Assembly: GCA_950295325.1 (NCBI GenBank)
Contig: OX485808.1
Coordinates: 44,164,527 to 44,228,526 of the forward strand
Origin: Polytrichum commune
Lineage: Eukaryota > Streptophyta > Polytrichopsida > Polytrichales > Polytrichaceae
Direction of reading: 5' to 3'
DNA: 64,000 nucleotides
A program made the position numbers and the translations under genes. Within the stretch, counting starts at the first letter, position 1, and every line of letters starts with the position of its first letter. This document shows, one piece after another, positions 60,519 through 64,000 of this stretch. The notes under the pieces are model-generated. The model was not told the DNA's origin. It saw nothing but the letters and a program-made list of their open reading frames with translations, and ran no database searches.

Positions 60519-62150
60519 TGTGGCGACACTGTGGGCCATCCATGGCGATGTGAGGAGGCTACAGGATGTGCGTGGCACATGAGTGAAGCCAAGTCACAAA
60601 CCCAACAAAATTCCGCGAACTCATTTGCAGGGCTAAAATGATTGACAATTAAAAACCCTAAACCCGAAATGGCCACAGTTCAAACTTAATTTGTTGATTC
60701 CGGACAATTGAATGTAGCTGGTGGTACATGCAAAAATTACTAGACTCCTACACAATCGCAGAAGATGAATGCAACTAACCCACAATTGGAGGACAATGCA
60801 AGCTGCACAACCAATCAGCAAGTTGTCGTGGGTCAAATATGGATGCCACATTGCAGTGTGCCCAAATGAATGCTAAAGAACCACGGAAAATCCCACCTGC
60901 CACAGCCAAGCCCGGAGGGGGAGCATTCCCATATGCCACGATTTTACATGTCCCACTCAAGAGAGGAACTGTACGAACGGCCGTTTTCTGCATTGGGAAC
61001 GCCTTGGTACCACTTCCATGCGCAGACAGGCTGGTCCTCAAAGTCGCAGACGACAACTGTGCATCTGAATCCCCCACATGTTTATGGCGGTGGCAGTTAC
61101 CATCAGGCCCATGGTCGCCATTTCCCATCGCGCCCTAAACCCACAATTCAGAGGGCAACGTAGGCCACAAACAAAGCTATTGCGGCTGAAGGCGATGTTG
61201 ACTCTTGGCACACTGAGGGTTTTGCAGAAAGCAACACTTACTGTGCACTCATAATATCAGGGTTGCATGAAAAACAGTTCATATCTGGGGCAACAACAAG
61301 TACTAGAACAGTAAACAAACTCAAGGATGCAACTTCGCTCCTCGTATCCTCATGTGCACCAAACCCCACATCGTCCACAGACGGAGTGCATTGTGTCGGA
61401 GAACAGGACGACCAGGAATCGCACCGCTGAGGTCTCAGTAAGGGTCCCCACCCCGTGCCACCCATGGGTAGCTCAAAACCATACACGGAAAAGCCCCGAA
61501 GTGTCCCTAACACGTAGTGCCAAGGGGTGCAAACGACACCGGCATTGGTGCCAGTGGACCCATGCATGGTAGCCACCAACGTGGGTACCTTATGCAACCC
61601 ACTTTCAGCAACCCGGAAGCGACCCGCAAGCAACCCTTTGCACAAAATCTATACCCAAGACACCAAAAGTGCAACCCACAGGCTACCAAAATGGTGTCAG
61701 TCAGCCAGAAGGGTTGGCATCGCAACCGTCACCCACCCAACCCAGGTCAACCCTGGCAGGTGCCGACATATACCAGAAATGCAGTCGCAGCGGCAGTGAA
61801 ATTCTGGGTTTTAGTCAGAATGGCAGTGGACACAGAGGCTGCCATCACCGATGGCCAGGGTTCATTTGGACACGTTTTCCTCTAGTGAGTGTAGTCAACG
61901 TGTACCTACATGTTGGTGGACCGTGGAATTGGGGGAGGATAATGGAAGCAACTTCCAGCTTGTTACACTTGTTGCTACAATGTCAACATGAAGAGCATGA
62001 AAGATGCTAACCATGATGACTGTTGTAATGAATCCTTTTATCAAGGATGTTCTCTTAATCTATTTGTGTTCCTTAGTGGCACTGGAATAGCCCACACCTT
62101 CCAAAAAATAATTAGAACAGAAATTACATAAAGTAATTGAACAAATCAAC
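60519..62150. other. Transposon debris, no confident gene
   Basis: A minus-strand frame at 60775-61128 (with VAYGNAPPPGLAVAGGIF) is open for 117 codons but I recognise no domain. Other frames in 61.2-62.0 kb look like chance. Confidence 0.35.
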
Positions 62151-62167
62151 ACAAAACATTTTGGATT

Positions 62168-62283
62168 GTTTTTTTTTTTTTGAGACAGAAGGCCAACTGC
62201 CAACGCCAAAATGAATAAACCAAGAAAAAAGAACACCCCGACGCCCACACCGAGGGGGGCCGGGCGGCCCGGGCCCCTCGGGC
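62168..62283 (-). mobile_element. SINE-like insertion with poly(A) and target duplication
   Basis: About 115 bp flanked by ACAAAACATTTTGGATT (62151-62167) and ACAACATTTTGGATT (62284-62298). On the minus strand it runs from a GC-rich head (GGGCCCGGGCCGCCCGGCC) to GGCCTTCTGTCTC and a 13-base A tail. This is retroposition with a ~15-bp duplication. A similar tail (GGTGTTCTGTCTCAAAAAAA) on the plus strand at about 62378-62406 suggests a second, truncated copy nearby. Confidence 0.65.
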
Positions 62284-62611
62284 ACAACATTTTGGATTCT
62301 TAACGTCACAAAGTGTTGGAAAACATTCCAATGAAACATTCTTTTCTGTTCTTAATGTATTTTGGGGTTGGCTTGGTTGGTGTTCTGTCTCAAAAAAAGA
62401 AAAAAAGTAAAGAAACTTCCTTTGTTGTTTTGGAATATCGGTTTACAAATTTATCAGACTTGGTCCAAATTTTGTTCAACTATTTATGAATCCTGACCCG
62501 AACGCAGGGAATTCATTTACTGACTCATGTTGTCTACCGACAGTGGAACTCACCTTCTCCGAATCTCCTGTCTCCGAGGAGATGCATGGACACGAGGTAG
62601 GCAAAACCGCC

Positions 62612-62633
62612 ATATATATATATATATATATAT
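62612..62633. repeat. (AT)11 microsatellite
   Basis: Eleven AT units. Confidence 0.9.
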
Positions 62634-62972
62634 GCAGGATTAAGTGGTTGACTTCGTTTCACATAGGTGTTACCTGCACATAATTTACAGGTGTTTTAAT
62701 GAAGAGGTACAGTCTTGTACACGGTGTCTCACCCCACGGAGTGCATCCGTCATCATGCTTATATGGACATGTACGATCTTGACTTTCGGAGTGCATCCAA
62801 CCTAGCCTTGGCGATGCGGAGTCACATTTCAATTACATCCAAGCATCTGTTTAGTCGATTTCCCTCTTCCCTTCAATTCCAAGAAAACATTGTTAAGAAC
62901 CTCACATCGTGCCGCTGAGCTTAAGAATCTGCACAAGAGCTACACGGGAACCAGAACAGCATCTGGCTGACA

Positions 62973-64000
62973 ATGGAGGCAAGACGGGTTATTGCAGTGC
63001 TGTTGGTGATGTTGTGTATGTGTGATCTGCCTATTCAAGCTCGGAATCGAAGTACAGGATTTCCACTTACGTCTGAAGGCATGACACCTGCAGTTGATGA
63101 CAAACCTCGACTGCGACATCCAGACGTCTTCAACCTTCTCAAGTACCCGAGCTGCGCAGACTTCCTGTTGAACGGTGTGTTTCAATTGGCTTTTCCATCT
63201 GTGTTTCTAAGAGCACAAGGGATTTCTAATTAATGGATTCCTTAAACAGTTTTCCCAGGAAGATGAAAAGGTTTCCTGTGCAATAATGTCCAACACCTTC
63301 ATTGCATCAACTGTCCCCCAACATAATTCAGAAATCAATCAACTCTAAACTCGTCATGGGACTGTAACCTCATCAACGATTGCGATCGAGAACCCTTTGT
63401 CAGCGTTCTTGTGACTAAAGAAAAGGAAAGGGATTGGTCACTAATGTGTAAAAATCAGGAAAGAACATCTCATCCTTAGTACGTCCGATTCAGGAATACT
63501 ATACGAGAAATTAATGGAGGACAGATGTCCTTCAACTTGCATGATGATGTTGGCCCACTTCATGCAGCTTTATGCCATTTTATGGTTGGGTTGGATTAAC
63601 ATTGATTTATCAAGCAATGTCCTTTCCTGGTTTTATGTCCTAACATTGCTTGTGGGGAGAAGGGCTATAAGATCCTATGGCAGGGTTTTTTTTTGGGTCT
63701 TAAAAAATTTATGAGTGTATAGAGAATTCCGTCACAAGACTCAGGCCAATTCGACATAAGCAACCCCATGACATGTCTTTTACAGGAGAGACACAAACGT
63801 CAGAAGTCTTGGATGGCGGAACATTCGGATGGCTCAATGGAGAGTGGTTTGTTCCACAGGAGGCTGCTGATCCTGCTGCAGAATGTTGGGTGCGAGTCCT
63901 ACAGGGCGATACTGTAAACGAATTTCATTTAGGTAATGGGATTGCGGACTTTGAGGTCACTCAATCTTCTGATAAATGGGAAGGCTGGAGACCACCTTCA
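62973..64000 (+). CDS. 5' part of secreted or membrane protein gene (runs off edge)
   Basis: Exon 1 is 62973-63174; exon 2 begins at 63786 and is open to the window end. Donor GAACG|GTGTGT and acceptor TTTTACAG|GAGAGA join in phase as ...DFLLNG-ETQTSEVLDGG. ATG 62973 starts a clear signal peptide (RRVIAVLLVMLCMCDLPIQA). The mature part has two early Cys (YPSCADFL, AAECWVRVL) and Trp-rich segments (FGWLNGEWF, KWEGW). No family recognised with confidence. DUF2921 proteins also begin with a signal peptide and a Cys-containing ectodomain, so this could be a relative of the gene at 746, but I see no decisive motif before the edge. Confidence 0.6.

Overview
The window looks like nuclear DNA of a land plant with a repeat-rich genome. 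The evidence is a DUF2921 membrane-protein gene (a plant family), Ty1/copia, En/Spm (CACTA) and Mutator-like (MULE) elements, solo-LTR-like elements, MITEs and a probable SINE, and genes with many short GT-AG introns. I cannot name the species. A seed-free plant is possible, but that is a guess.

Layout. 0.7-3.4 kb holds the DUF2921 gene. 3.7-31.7 kb is a nest of transposable elements. Minus-strand exons of an En/Spm TnpA-like gene (about 30 kb down to 8.5 kb) are separated by huge introns made of a ~107-bp satellite, roughly 9.5 kb in total. A 5.4-kb copia element with identical LTRs (12392-17790) and a 1.27-kb solo-LTR-like element (18450-19717) sit inside that satellite. 50.4-54.3 kb is a broken CACTA TNP2-type transposase on the plus strand, followed by diverged satellite, unrecognised ORFs, a second solo-LTR-like element and a SINE. 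At the right edge (62973-64000) a secreted or membrane protein gene begins and runs out of the window.

The main discovery is at 31758-48336: a 16.6-kb element with 25-bp inverted repeats near its ends. It is flanked by a 10-bp target duplication (TCCTGGAAGA). Removing the element and one duplication copy rejoins an interrupted minus-strand reading frame exactly in phase. The element carries a MULE transposase with a SWIM finger (minus strand, one in-frame UGA), a small protein with an endonuclease VII/HNH-like Cys/His motif (minus strand), and a divergent 14-exon gene on the plus strand. That gene appears to encode a ParB/sulfiredoxin-like domain fused to a circularly permuted (beta-class) DNA amino-methyltransferase-like domain. 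Its large second intron contains an array of 22-bp palindromes spaced exactly 64 bp apart, plus a lone copy 90 bp before the next exon. A further ~0.9-kb insertion interrupts exon 5.

My reading is a giant MULE carrying its own DNA-modification-like cargo gene and a palindromic repeat array, now partly decayed. Exon structures come from splice-site and phase consistency by eye. Domain names are by motif recognition, not a database search.
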